Source: Chondrus crispus (lineage: Eukaryota > Rhodophyta > Florideophyceae > Gigartinales > Gigartinaceae). From it: 64,000 nt of DNA. Under the pieces are notes generated by a model. The model saw only the letters and a list, made by a program, of their open reading frames with translations. It was not told the DNA's origin and did no database searches. The DNA lies in assembly GCF_000350225.1 (NCBI RefSeq), contig NW_005178923.1, forward strand, positions 161,866 to 225,865, in the 5' to 3' direction. Shown here one piece after another: positions 11,381-20,713 of the stretch. Both the position numbers and the translations under genes were made by a program. How positions within the stretch are numbered: the first letter of the stretch is position 1; every line of letters begins with the position of its first letter.

Positions 11381-11631
11381 TGTGAAAACTGCAGAAGTTG
11401 ATTGGCGCGTGTTTTTCTCCACGCGCTGTAAGGACAAGATACTCTAGTAATTTCTCTCTGTAGTGAGTATATAAGTCCCCCCGATGATTCCGAGTAACGG
11501 GCGTCGGGGGATGGTAGAGGGAAGACACACACCGTACGTATCGAGTCGTTCACCGACTCTCGTACAGAAAAGAACTGCCGGTCGTCGGCAGTTTTCCCTC
11601 GAATTTCTCCATTTTAGTGGCAAATTCCACA
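11381..11631 (+). repeat. copia-3 3' LTR
   Basis: 251 bp, same sequence as 4881-5131 except for one base. It ends next to GTTTCCGCCC, where the interrupted transposase resumes. Only a weak purine stretch (AAGAAAG) precedes it in the position of a polypurine tract. Confidence 0.93.
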
Positions 11632-12883
11632 GTTTCCGCCCATGCGACAAACATTTGAAAACTTTGCTCTCTGCCAAATATTGCGGAAACGCCGTCTTGT
11701 CCATCCACCTATTCGGGCCTGAACGATACGATGCCCCTCGCAAATTCTCTAGGACCTCCTGTATCGGACAACTTCTATTGGTATTTTAAAAAACCTTAAA
11801 TGGCGCATCAATAACAGCATCCCTTCCACCAGAGATCCTGAACATTATAGTCATTCCCTCAGACCCCGAAACTACGTCCAAATACATCACTTCAGCTTCC
11901 CCACATTTTCCCAGTGTCCTGTGATTACCCAAATTAATCAGAAAGTGCGTTTCATCTGCATTGCACACGTCTTTTTCGTCCATTGCTCCCGAACGAAATG
12001 CACGAGCAATCATCCTAAGGTGGTACGCCACCTCCCTCTCAATATGGGCTTGTTTGGTCGGCGATACCATGAGCTTCCTAATTTGGGCCCAAGTAACGAT
12101 TTCGAAACGGTTCATGAATGCCTGTATCCAGCTGGGCGATATTAATTCAATAATTAATTTGTTCGATTTTAAATCTTTCAAATTGGCGTGATACCCCGCA
12201 TTCCGAGATTCCTGGACCAGGTGAATTGCCAAATGACGTAGAAGGTTTGCGTTGAACTTCAGGCCGGACTTCCTCAGACGCTCAAACTCCTCGAGTAAGT
12301 CTGCATGCATTCCAATTATCCAACTCGCCCGTTTCCTTTTTCGACCGGCACAGGCCTTGATGTAGACACGTTTCATGCCCGCGCGCGTGACGCGCGTAAT
12401 ATAAAGGGGTATGCCGTGGTGGTTTGTTCCTCTTTGGTACGTCATCAGGACTTCCCTGGTTTTCCACAGCCTATTCGCTTTTCCATTGTTCGCTTTCTCT
12501 GATCCCCGAAAAAGTGCTGGGAAATTGCCAACAGATCGGGATGCCATGTGTTTGTCACCGTCTGTACGAGATGCTTCCACCATCCACGTTACGATCTTGA
12601 CACGCTGTACATGAGTAAGCACATTCTGAAGTGCCCGCTTCTGCGGTTTGTTGAGGTGAGGGGGTACGGAAAGGGAATCTGATGGCGTGTCCAAGCTAGG
12701 TGTGGTGGAAGGATGCACTTTTGCACTGCTGTGGAGCGTTTCTGTTGGGGAGGGCGGCAGATGGGAGGTGTTCGATGAGGCAGTTGCCACTGCTCGCTGC
12801 AGGGAGCGTACGATGGGGGAGGCTGAATACATTTCGGTACGCCTCACTGAGAGATTTGGTGAATGTATGGGGAGGACTTCCAT
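11632..12883 (-). pseudogene. pogo-like transposase, N-terminal and first catalytic part
   Basis: Starts at ATG 12883. The first ~110 residues are Ser/Thr/Pro-rich. After a basic stretch (GRKRKRASW), residues ~195-275 resemble a CENP-B/Tc5-type helix-turn-helix region, containing SWIQAFMNRFEIVTWAQIRK. The DDE catalytic domain starts with VCNADETHFLI (first catalytic Asp, residue ~320), followed by the VSGSEGMTIMFRISG strand. A TAA interrupts the frame at about 11786-11788, but the frame continues beyond it with NTNRSCPIQEV and RWMDKTAFPQYLAE, typical of this family. The reading ends at 11631/11632, where the copia-3 3' LTR begins. Probably inactive before or after the insertion because of the stop codon. 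'Pogo-like' comes from the DET, VDHFGGHG and PPNATDL motif set, recognised by eye. Confidence 0.7.
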
Positions 12884-13229
12884 ATCTTGGTGTTAAAGCT
12901 CCTTTTATAGAGGTTTTAGGCAGCCGAACAGGACGTGAAACACGTACTGGGTGGCATTAGAGGCGAGGTGATGGTGTTACAATTTGCCGCGCATTGCGCT
13001 TCCCGCGTAATAATTGCAGTAGTTACCGTCTGGGGCGCATTCCGGTGCGCGAGAGTCTGTTTGCTCTATGCTTTTCCTATCCTTTTGGCGCATCCAGACT
13101 AATATGTGTGTAATATCAAATAGTATAGTCTACAGTAATTCTGTTTACGAGCAAGCACAGCTCGCAGAAGTTAGTATGGTCTACGCTAATATGTGTATCC
13201 ACACTAATTTTCCACCCAGACTAATTGCG

Positions 13230-13471
13230 ATGCTTGTTGTACTTGTTTCATATCCATCGTCGCTGTTGTGACCGATCCCACCTCCTTTACCACTACTACC
13301 ACCTGCGGCACTATTTTCTGCACTAGAACCTGATCTTTGCGATCTACTCTCTCTGGAAGAGTTTGATCGTTCGCTTGCAACTGATTAAGTATTTCGACTT
13401 CTACTGCGTCTTTCGGGGGACGAAGAACCACTCGTAGGCCGAATTTCATCCTCTATATACCCCACATCACC
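13230..13471 (-). pseudogene. unidentified open frame, C-terminal piece, interrupted by copia-2
   Basis: The minus strand from the copia-2 left boundary reads GYIEDEIRPTSGSSSPKD and then EVEILNQLQAND, ending with a stop near 13204. Its upstream continuation is the frame at 18257-18457 on the far side of copia-2. No family recognised. It lies just outside the probable right end of the pogo-like transposon and its last residues overlap that estimated boundary, so the frame may itself be part of an older mobile element. Confidence 0.4.
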
Positions 13472-13660
13472 TGTAGTGCAGGAACGATGTGGCAGTCTTT
13501 ACTGTCTGGGCCTGCTCTCTCAACACTAAGTCTACTGGTCTCACGCCGGCGGGTGTGAGCCTGTGCGTGTGGTACGGGTACTATGTGTGCACGTGTCTGG
13601 GTATTGTCACTTATGGATGAGAGCGCCGCAGCGACTGTTGTTGTTCTGGGTATTGTCACA
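13472..13660 (-). repeat. copia-2 3' LTR, with an internal duplication of its own start
   Basis: 189 bp, against 140 bp for the 5' LTR. On the minus strand TGTGACAATACCCAGA starts the LTR at 13660, and TGACAATACCCAGA occurs again 49 bp further in. The intervening bases (about 13612-13655) are absent from the other LTR, so one LTR lost or gained a segment between the two short repeats. Confidence 0.85.
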
Positions 13661-13671
13661 CTTCCCCCGTC

Positions 13672-16600
13672 GCTGTGGCGCGATGCATAGTTTGCTCTCG
13701 GGCTGTTGGGGGTGGGGGGTGGGGTGGGTGCGCACACTTGAAGTTGTCTCGTCAAGGTGGTGAATGTCATGGGTGTGAGCGGCTTTGTTAAGATGTCCAC
13801 TAGCATTTCTTTTGTGGAGATGTGCTTGATGTCGATCACCTTGGCCTTGGTTTAATGTGCGAGGTAATGATGACGGAGGTCAATGAATTTTCGCCTCTTC
13901 GTTGGCCCGCTGTTTTTCGCGACGCGGATCGCAGACTGGTTGTCAATGCGGAATGGCGTGGGGGAGGGCGGGAGCATGTTGACGTCTTGAAGGATGCGTC
14001 CGATCCTTGTAGTTTGCTGAGCTGCTGCAGTTGCAGCTATATACTCAGCCTCACACATGGACAAGGCTGTGATAGTTTGCTTCATTGAGCCCCAGCAAAC
14101 TGGTGTGCTATTGTATAGGTGCACCATCCCCGAAATCGATTTTTGGTTGGTTACATCAGCTGCAAAGTCGGCATCGCTGTAGTATTCGAGGAGATTGGGG
14201 ATGACGGGAGCAGTTGCCTTGTGGTTTCCGGCTCTGAAGAGCAGTCCGTGGTTTGGGGTGTGCTTCAGGTAGCGGATAAGGCGCTTTAAGGTGGCCCAGT
14301 GTCTTACTGTAGGCTTTTGGACGCAATTGCTAACCGGTTTGCCACATAGTAGATGTCCGGTCTTGTCGAGTCCGTTATGTAGCGGATGTCCCCTAACAGT
14401 CGTTGATATATTTTGGTGGTTTTTGGGCAGAGGTTTGTCGTCCTCTGTTGATCCATGCAGTGTGGTCTTGGTGTTTTATGGCGTTGGTTTGCTGTTTGCC
14501 ATGTCCATGTCTGCTTTCTTTACAACATACTGTATTGAATTTGGCTGTGATGCATGGATGTCCCCGTTCGGTAGTTTTTTTATCGTCCATCCGAGGAGTT
14601 GGGAGGGTTCTCCAAGTCGCTTGATGTTGTACGTCGTGGTGAGGACGTTTGCGAATTGTTTTTGGAGGTCTTTGGACGTGCTGATTACTGTGAAATCATC
14701 CATGCTCACCGATACAATGATGATGTGGTTCTGAATGCGGCGGTGGAAGAGGCACATGTCGGCTTCTGATTGAGCAAATTTGTGTTTGCGGAGCAGTTTG
14801 ACGACGGCGCTGAGGTAGGTGTGTCCTGCGCCGAGTGTGCCGTATATGTTTTTGTGCAGTTTGCCAACTCTGTGCCCATGTTTGTGTGTGACGTCAAATC
14901 GCTGATGTTGTCTGTCATACACTGGTTTGCTTCCTGAGTGATCAAACGTTTCGTGTAAGTACGCTGCCTTGATGTCTGTGTGTTCAATAAACAGGTTGAA
15001 CGAGGCTGCGATTGCAAGAAGGAGGCGTACAGTAGTTTTGTCTGCCATGTAAGTCGTGGTTTTCTCCGGATTGAAGTGCACGTGTGGGATCATTTTGTCA
15101 CCTCGGGCGGAGCAGCGTGCCTTCCTCTCCACGATTCTTCCTTGCGCGTTGCGCTTGTACCGATATCCCATCGAAAGGGGGATGGGCTTAGTGCCCGGTG
15201 GAATTTTTGGTGAGGGTATCCATGTGATAACGTTGTTTTTGTCAAGGTTATAAAGCTCGCTGTTGTGCGCTATTGCCCATAGTTTGGCATCCGGATAGTT
15301 CTTCGCCTGTCCATGGTGCATGGGGGCCGGTGATGTGGCTGTGATTTCTGTTGGGGTGGGTTTGGGCGTGAACGCTTTGAATAGGACTTTTACATTGTGG
15401 CTGGGGTCCATTTCTTTGTGGTACGGTTGAAAGTCAACCGCTCGCACTCGTCGCATTTTTCCGTCTCTCATGTTGATGACCATTACATGTTTGGGGTCTG
15501 TCGGAAATAGGTACCTGACGGTGAGGGCACGAGGGTGAAGTTTTCTTACCAACGTCTTGCTTGTGATGTGCGGGAAATGTCCTAGTTGACCAAAGATCAT
15601 GTATTTGGTGATGTTCGGTTTGTGTCCGTGCCATACTGTGCTAGGTATTTGTCCAGTTCCCAGGTGCAGCGTATGGTTGCATTTGAATGCTGCATCTTTT
15701 ATTGCGTCTTCCCAGTGGTGTTCTGGTAATCTACTGTGGTGTAGAGATGCACGTGCTGCGTTCATGATTGTCCTATTTACTCTCTCGGCGATACCGTTCT
15801 CTTGGGGTGAGTATGGAACGGTGGTACGGTGTCGCACGCCATGTGTATGGTACATGTCATTTGTGGCATGTGATAGGTATTCCTTTGCGTTATCAGTGTG
15901 AATCATGCTGGGTTTGGGGTACGGACCTGTTGTGAGGTGGGACAGGACATTGTCAAGCTGGTCTGTTGCTTGATCCCTTGTTTTCATAAATGTTATGATG
16001 AGATAGCGTGAGTTAGTGTCTATCACTGTCATGAAATAACGGTTGCCGTTGGTTGATGCCGTGGGAAAGGGTCCGCATATGTCACTGCCTAGTGCCTCGC
16101 CAGTACAGTAGTTGTGCGTTGTCCTGCTGTGTCGTGCTGGTTGCAGTTTGGCTGCAGCACAACTTGTGCATGTGATTTTTGGCGGTGGTAAGGCAAGGGA
16201 TTTGGGGAGGTTTGGTAGTAGCTGCCTTTTGGCCATTTGTTGGATTGTGGAAGGTCTTATGTGGTTGAACACCATGTGCCAATGATAGTAGTCATGCTGC
16301 GTTTTTATGCTTGCAGTAGGGGGCGGCACTGGTGCAGGGTCGCGCCTTAATTGCATAGGGATGCTTTGTGCGCTTGCGTGGGGTGTGCACTGTGTTGTTG
16401 GTGCTGGGGTCTGTGCTTTTCTTTGTGGTTCCGTGTTGTGAGCTACTTTCCTGTTCATGTTGGTCTTGCGACGCGGAAGTGATCTGGCAGAATTGGCCTG
16501 GCTTTTAGGGCGTGCCACGTTGAGATCGTAAAGACCTCGCTGGAATTTTGCAGTGCCAGAAATGCTTGGGGGATTATCTTTTGTATTTATCACGTGTGCT

Positions 16601-16806
16601 GTGTGCGGGTAGAATATCACCGCTCCCCACTGTTTTGCAATATCATGTACGGATAGTAGGTTTGTACGGAGGTGCGGGTTGACGAGGGTTTGTAGCTTAA
16701 GCCATTTGGTCTTCGTCATAGGGATCTTAAGCATACCGTGGTGTGTCGCAGGAGGGGTGGTGGACGTTGCAGTGTTAGTGCGCACTTCGCGTTTGAGGCG
16801 ACGCAT
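13672..16806 (-). pseudogene. copia-2 pol (integrase, reverse transcriptase, RNase H), broken in the RNase H part
   Basis: A long frame (16806-14476) holds NLLSVHDIAKQWG, a zinc-binding region (HWHMVFNH ... CTSCAAAK), the integrase core (LGSDICGPF, HTDNAKEY, ENGIAERVNR) and reverse transcriptase (SVSMDDFTVIS). A TAA follows at 14476-14478. RNase H is readable beyond it in changed frames (EYYSDADFAAD, MCEAEYIAA, IDNQSAIRV), with a one-base shift near 14315. Another TAA at 13852-13854 precedes VIDIKHISTKEMLVDILTKPL. The integrase to reverse transcriptase part is open for 776 codons while the RNase H part has three lesions. Confidence 0.85.
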
Positions 16807-17703
16807 TCCAGGGGCGTTCTTTTTGATATGGGATGGGTATGCGACAGAATCCAGTGCGAAATTTCCTACCTTCTACCGAGGGGTAGTCTTTGGGGTTGGG
16901 CGGGCTGGTGTCAATTTCTTGCACACTGTAGAAGTGGTCGTTCAGTTCCATATCGTGCGTGATGTTGGCCGTATTGCCCCTTGTATTTTTCCAAGTGAGT
17001 CGAGGTTTGCCCGGTGTGTGTGTTGAGGTAAAGGGGGTGAGGTGGGGACTGGTGGTGTCAGCAGGGTTACTCCATTGGTGTTCCCTTTTGGCTGATCTGT
17101 ACCTTCCTCTGCCGCGATTGCGGCCTCGGTTGCGGCTTCCATATGAGGGGGTGGGAGGTGTGGTTGCTGCTTGTTGCATGCCATATGGTGCGTATTTGTT
17201 TTGTGACATGCGCTCCATGGTGCGAGCGTGTACTGACTGAAGTCGTTGTACTAGCCCTTGAATTGTGTCTGGGACAGTGCCATTTTCAATCCACGTATCT
17301 TGGATGGGCTTGTACGTTGTGTGTGCCGATAGTCCTTGAATGATGAACTGAACTGTGGCTGCCTCTCCTGAATGACTGTTTGTATAGTTGGCCATTCGCA
17401 TGCGTGTTCGAATGGCTCTGTGGCGAGCGATTTAGTCATCCAGCGTTGTGCTGTGGGTGAGCTTGGTATTTTCTGCTTCTTGTTTCAGCAGCAGGTGCGC
17501 CGTTGTTGTGCTGTCTGTAAAGTGCTCTGTGATCTTCTGTGCCATGCGGAGGGGTGAGGCGTCAAGTGTAAGATCGGCAGTGGCAGCAAAGGTTGGCGGG
17601 AGTGAGTTGTTGATCGCCAGACGGAGGATTGCACTGTTGCGTTTGTACGGTGCATACAGCGGGCTGGTCTCATCGGGAGTGGTTTATGTTGGATCGAGTA
17701 CAT
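16775..17703 (-). pseudogene. copia-2 gag, frameshifted
   Basis: Pieces in different frames: 17485-17703, 17251-17439 (TKSLATEPFEHACEWPTI) and 16775-17401 (YTNSHSGEAATVQFIIQGL, then a Gly/Arg-rich RGRNRGRGRYR stretch). The 'ATVQFIIQGL' segment aligns with 'ATVKIMIQGL' in copia-1 gag. After the basic region the frame reads FYSVQEIDTSPPN. The protease-like LDSVAYPSH follows in another frame, where the Gly of D-S/T-G-A is again absent. At least two frame changes. The frame at 17810-18112 has no recognisable domain and may be leader sequence. Confidence 0.65.
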
Positions 17704-18103
17704 TTTCCATTCCTTGGATGGTTTACGGTTTAGGGATTTAGGTGGCCATGTTATTCAGCGCTTGTCTCCATGAGGGGAAAGTTTGTCCAGTGGGGCTGAG
17801 GGGCGGCAATCAGGCTTGGATCCGGTGATCAGTCGAGGTGGTTCCTTCTTCGTTGGCCATGGCAATGGCTGTTGGTGTAATGGTATCAACGCGTGGTTGC
17901 GTGTGGTTTCTTCTCTCTACACGGGGTGGAGGCACGTTATGCGGGCTCTCAACACTGGCTAGTGGAGGCTCTTCTGTTGAACCGGGGACGTATACTGGGC
18001 AGCCGGGGGTGGGCGGTGGTGCCGTGTGTCCTTGCCGGTGACGGGGTGATCTGCGAGGATGTCTTCCCGTAGTTCTGTGATCGTCTTGCAGGGGTGTTTG
18101 CGT

Positions 18104-18116
18104 GTGGTCCATAACC
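18104..18116 (-). other. copia-2 primer-binding site of the half-tRNA type
   Basis: Directly after the 5' LTR the minus strand reads GGTTATGGACCAC. In Drosophila copia the primer site (GGTTATGGGCC...) pairs with the anticodon arm of initiator tRNA-Met, because the primer is a cleaved 5' half of that tRNA. The match here is GGTTATGG-CC with one substitution, and it includes CAT, the complement of the tRNA's anticodon-loop sequence read in this orientation. It does not resemble a tRNA 3'-end (TGG...) primer site. Confidence 0.7.
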
Positions 18117-18256
18117 TGTAGTGCAGGAACGATAGGGCAGTCTTTACTGTCTGGACCTGCTCTCTCAACACTAAGTCTACTGGTCTCACGCCGGCGGGTG
18201 TGAGCCTGTGCGTGTGGTACGTGTGCTATGTGTGCACGTGTCTGGGTATTGTCACA
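18117..18256 (-). repeat. copia-2 5' LTR
   Basis: 140 bp. On the minus strand it begins TGTGACAATACCC and ends CCTGCACTACA. It is adjacent to the primer-binding site at 18104-18116 on one side and the TCACC target duplication on the other. Confidence 0.9.
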
Positions 18257-18457
18257 TCACCCATCCAGTTGCCACTTGAGAGGTCTGATAAATCGCTTGT
18301 CGTGGAAGGTGAACGAGATCTCTTCATTTTTCAAATGTCTCGAATGAGTATTAGTATAAGTAAATATGATAGAAGTGTTTGGTGCGAACAAGATGTCAAA
18401 TAGAGCCGCCATGCCTTTCGGTTTCTTTTGCGCTTTTATAGTGCGGAAGCCTGTCAA
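18257..18457 (-). pseudogene. unidentified open frame, N-terminal piece, interrupted by copia-2
   Basis: Minus-strand frame reading ...FTFHDKRFIRPLKWQLDG up to the copia-2 boundary. If copia-2 and one TCACC are removed, the frame runs on into the piece at 13230-13471 without a stop. No motif or family recognised. Upstream (18458-19060) the minus strand has only short frames. Confidence 0.4.
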
Positions 18458-20380
18458 GTGATATGACTGATTCGCCTGTTAAGTTACTTTGAAGCCGAAA
18501 AGAAGATGGAAACTGCTTTTGTGGCTATGCAAATATTATTATTATAATCAAGGAGGCGCTAAGGATTCATTACTTGATAAATTGCTACATATCGTGCTTG
18601 CCGGTAAATTTCCGTCCTTCTCTCCAGCCTGACGCCCACTGAGACCTGAAATCTATATGTGCGACCACTCCGATACAAAAAGTGTCAAAGAAAGAACCAA
18701 ATCCCAGAAATGGTAAGTTAGACATGAAAAGTGTCTTGTGAGTACGCAGAACATCCAATCGAACAAACGGTTTGGAAAACGTTTTGGGACAGATCAGGCC
18801 TCTCACTCTTTACATGCCTTTTTGTACTTGAGTAGTCTTAGAACCGACGTTGAGGCGGTGTGGAATTTATGTGAAGTGTGAATATCGATTCGGCTGCTTT
18901 TGGAGTGGGTTTGAAGTATTGCAATAAAATATGGAGATGCGGAAATATATACATGCAGTCCGCGATGCGATTTGGAGTTCTCGCGCGGGCTAACTTCGAT
19001 AGCGCGATCGAGAGAGACGTTGACGGAAACATTCAGTAGACTAGTTGAGGCTCAGGCGCCACACGCGCCCGCAAAGAAATAAACTATGCTCACTCTTCCA
19101 TTCCCCTTGCCCTGTCCAGGTGCTGGTCACCAGCGGAGGAGAGAGCCTTTTGTAATACTGTAATGTAGCCTGACAGACGAGGTCTTAAGACCTCAACAAT
19201 TGAGGTCTTGCTCTCCAGCGCCTGAGGGAGGTGCTTGTCGTGCGCTGGCGGCAACACTCTACAACCTCCGGCGCGGACACCATGAACAGTATTGGTAGCA
19301 CCCCATTGGTGCGCATTTCACGACAATCTAATAGCGTTTCGGGACATTCCGTACGTCCTACTTGTACGTCAGGCAAGAATAATTGACAGGTGTGACGAAA
19401 TCGAAAGTAGGCGCAGTTGGCCATGCATGGCGGGCAGTATGCTGGGCGAATACTGCATTGATGGAGGGTGCAAAGGTGCAAACCAACTGCGAGAGCGGGG
19501 GGCGCTGTGATTGTCGAGATGGGGCTGGCAGGGCAAGCAGAAGCCACGCGAGTTGAAGGGCGTTTCTTGCGTCTTGGAGGTTAAGCAGGGGAGGGAGACG
19601 CCATGGTGGCGGAGAGGGACGGACGGATCTGTCGCGATGGTACGTGACGAGTGCGCGCTTCACATCATGTGATCATGTGATGTGAATCACATGCCGGACG
19701 AGAGGAGGGAGAGAGGTGACGATTACATATTGCCGGGTCATCGACGTCCGTCACTTGTTTAAGCTCCCACATGTAGCCACCTACCGCAGCCACCTACCAC
19801 GGTGGCCCCATTTCGAGAACGGGTCCTGTCGTTTCTCAACTCGGTTTTGTTAATTGCGGATCGACGTTCGTTGAGCGTGATCAAGGGGATAAGACCCCCG
19901 CCGCGGCCGCTGCCTTTCAATCGTCTATTCCCCTTTGTGCCTTTTCTATGAGCCGATCAATTGCAAGCGGCATTCTCCTTGCGATCCCGTTCCCTCTGTT
20001 CTCATCCTTTTCTTCGCTCAGTCCGGAGTCCAGGCCGTTGTCTCACACACGTCACGATCGATACAGTACAGCAAGTACAGCACGGCAACATGGTACAGTT
20101 CGAAGGTACTGAGCACTGTGGTCATTCGTTTTATTAAATTTCAAGGAAACGATATCGATCTGAAATGCGAGACTCACAGCGTCGTTGCGCCCAATGTCCA
20201 ACAGATCTCTCTGATTCCTCCATAATCCTCCTGCAAAAAATGTCACCATCACATGAGAACATGCCAACTGGCTAGAGATGCCCGTAGAGAATCTGCCATT
20301 CTGGCGTTATGGCCTTTTCTCCGTTCTTCGGCATCGTTGTCTACAGCGAATTGCCAGCTTTGCGTACAACTCCCCACGTC
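18458..20380. other. about 1.9 kb with no supported gene
   Basis: Only short overlapping frames without recognisable motifs. Features seen: a 16-bp palindrome GAGGTCTTAAGACCTC near 19179-19194, and repeated ATCATGTGATCATGTGATG around 19665-19690. The last few hundred bases are presumably upstream sequence of the 20714 gene. Confidence 0.5.
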
Positions 20381-20474
20381 CTCTCTTGTCTAGATACCAG
20401 TTTCAGCTCTTCAACAATAATTGCCGCCACATCAGGACAAAACTGATCTGCCATACCGTAGTAAGTCCACTGCA

Positions 20475-20640
20475 GTCCAGTACGAGTGCACTGGCGGCGC
20501 ATTCCTTAACCTCACCCCGTCTCGCTGCAATACTCCCCCATCCTCGACGCTATTTAAGTCCAGTACGAGTGCACTGGCGGCGCATTCCTTAACCTCACCC
20601 CGTCTCGCTGCAATACTCCCCCATCCTCGACGCTATTTAA
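20475..20640 (+). promoter_or_regulatory. duplicated core promoter: 83-bp tandem repeat ending in TATTTAA
   Basis: An 83-bp unit beginning GTCCAGTACGAGTGCACTGG and ending GACGCTATTTAA is present twice, at 20475-20557 and 20558-20640, with no difference that I can see. Each copy ends in a TATTTAAG TATA-like box. The second lies about 75 bp before the ATG at 20714. The decayed paralogue at 47.2 kb has one copy with TATTCAA. TATTTAAG also precedes the zinc-finger gene, so it may be the local core promoter form. Confidence 0.7.
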
Positions 20641-20713
20641 GTCCCCATATCCTCAACCTTGTCGCCATCTGCTCTCGCACCAGTTCGTCAGCTGGCATCC
20701 CATTCTTCTCACA

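Larger units (their letters stand above)
4881..11631 (+). mobile_element. copia-3: complete, apparently young Ty1/copia retrotransposon
   Basis: Bounded by two 251-bp direct repeats (4881-5131 and 11381-11631) that start TGTGAAAACTGC and end AATTCCACA, the TG...CA ends of LTRs. They differ at a single base that I can find (CAGTAAAG versus CAGAAAAG). Flanking pentamers are GTTCC on the left and GTTTC on the right, compatible with a 5-bp target duplication carrying one mutation. Inside is one uninterrupted gag-pol frame of 1600 codons preceded by a 1.34-kb non-coding leader. The element sits inside the transposase gene of a pogo-like transposon. It is the only retroelement in the window that looks capable of having moved recently. 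Confidence 0.92.
4378..13229 (-). mobile_element. pogo-like DNA transposon, split by the copia-3 insertion
   Basis: A transposase reading runs leftwards from 12883 to 11632, stops at an LTR boundary, and resumes at 4880 in a continuation that carries the missing catalytic motifs. The two parts therefore belong to one element interrupted by 6.75 kb of copia-3. The outer limits are estimates. Similar sequences lie outside both ends: an ACTAATATGTGTATACGCAC-like motif near 4380 and CTAATATGTGTATCCACACTA at 13185-13205, plus CAGACTAATT near 4434 and 13217. They are in direct rather than clearly inverted orientation, so I do not call them TIRs. Confidence 0.6.
13472..18256 (-). mobile_element. copia-2: Ty1/copia retrotransposon with LTRs and target duplication
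   Basis: Terminal direct repeats at 13472-13660 and 18117-18256, in + orientation TGTAGTGCAGG...GGTATTGTCACA. The element is flanked by perfect 5-bp target duplications, TCACC at 13467-13471 and 18257-18261. Coding is on the minus strand in the order gag, integrase, reverse transcriptase, RNase H. A G-rich polypurine tract (minus strand GCGACGGGGGAAG) abuts the 3' LTR at 13660. The LTRs differ at about five positions over the shared 139 bases. Coding frames contain several lesions, so it is a complete but probably inactive insertion. Confidence 0.93.
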
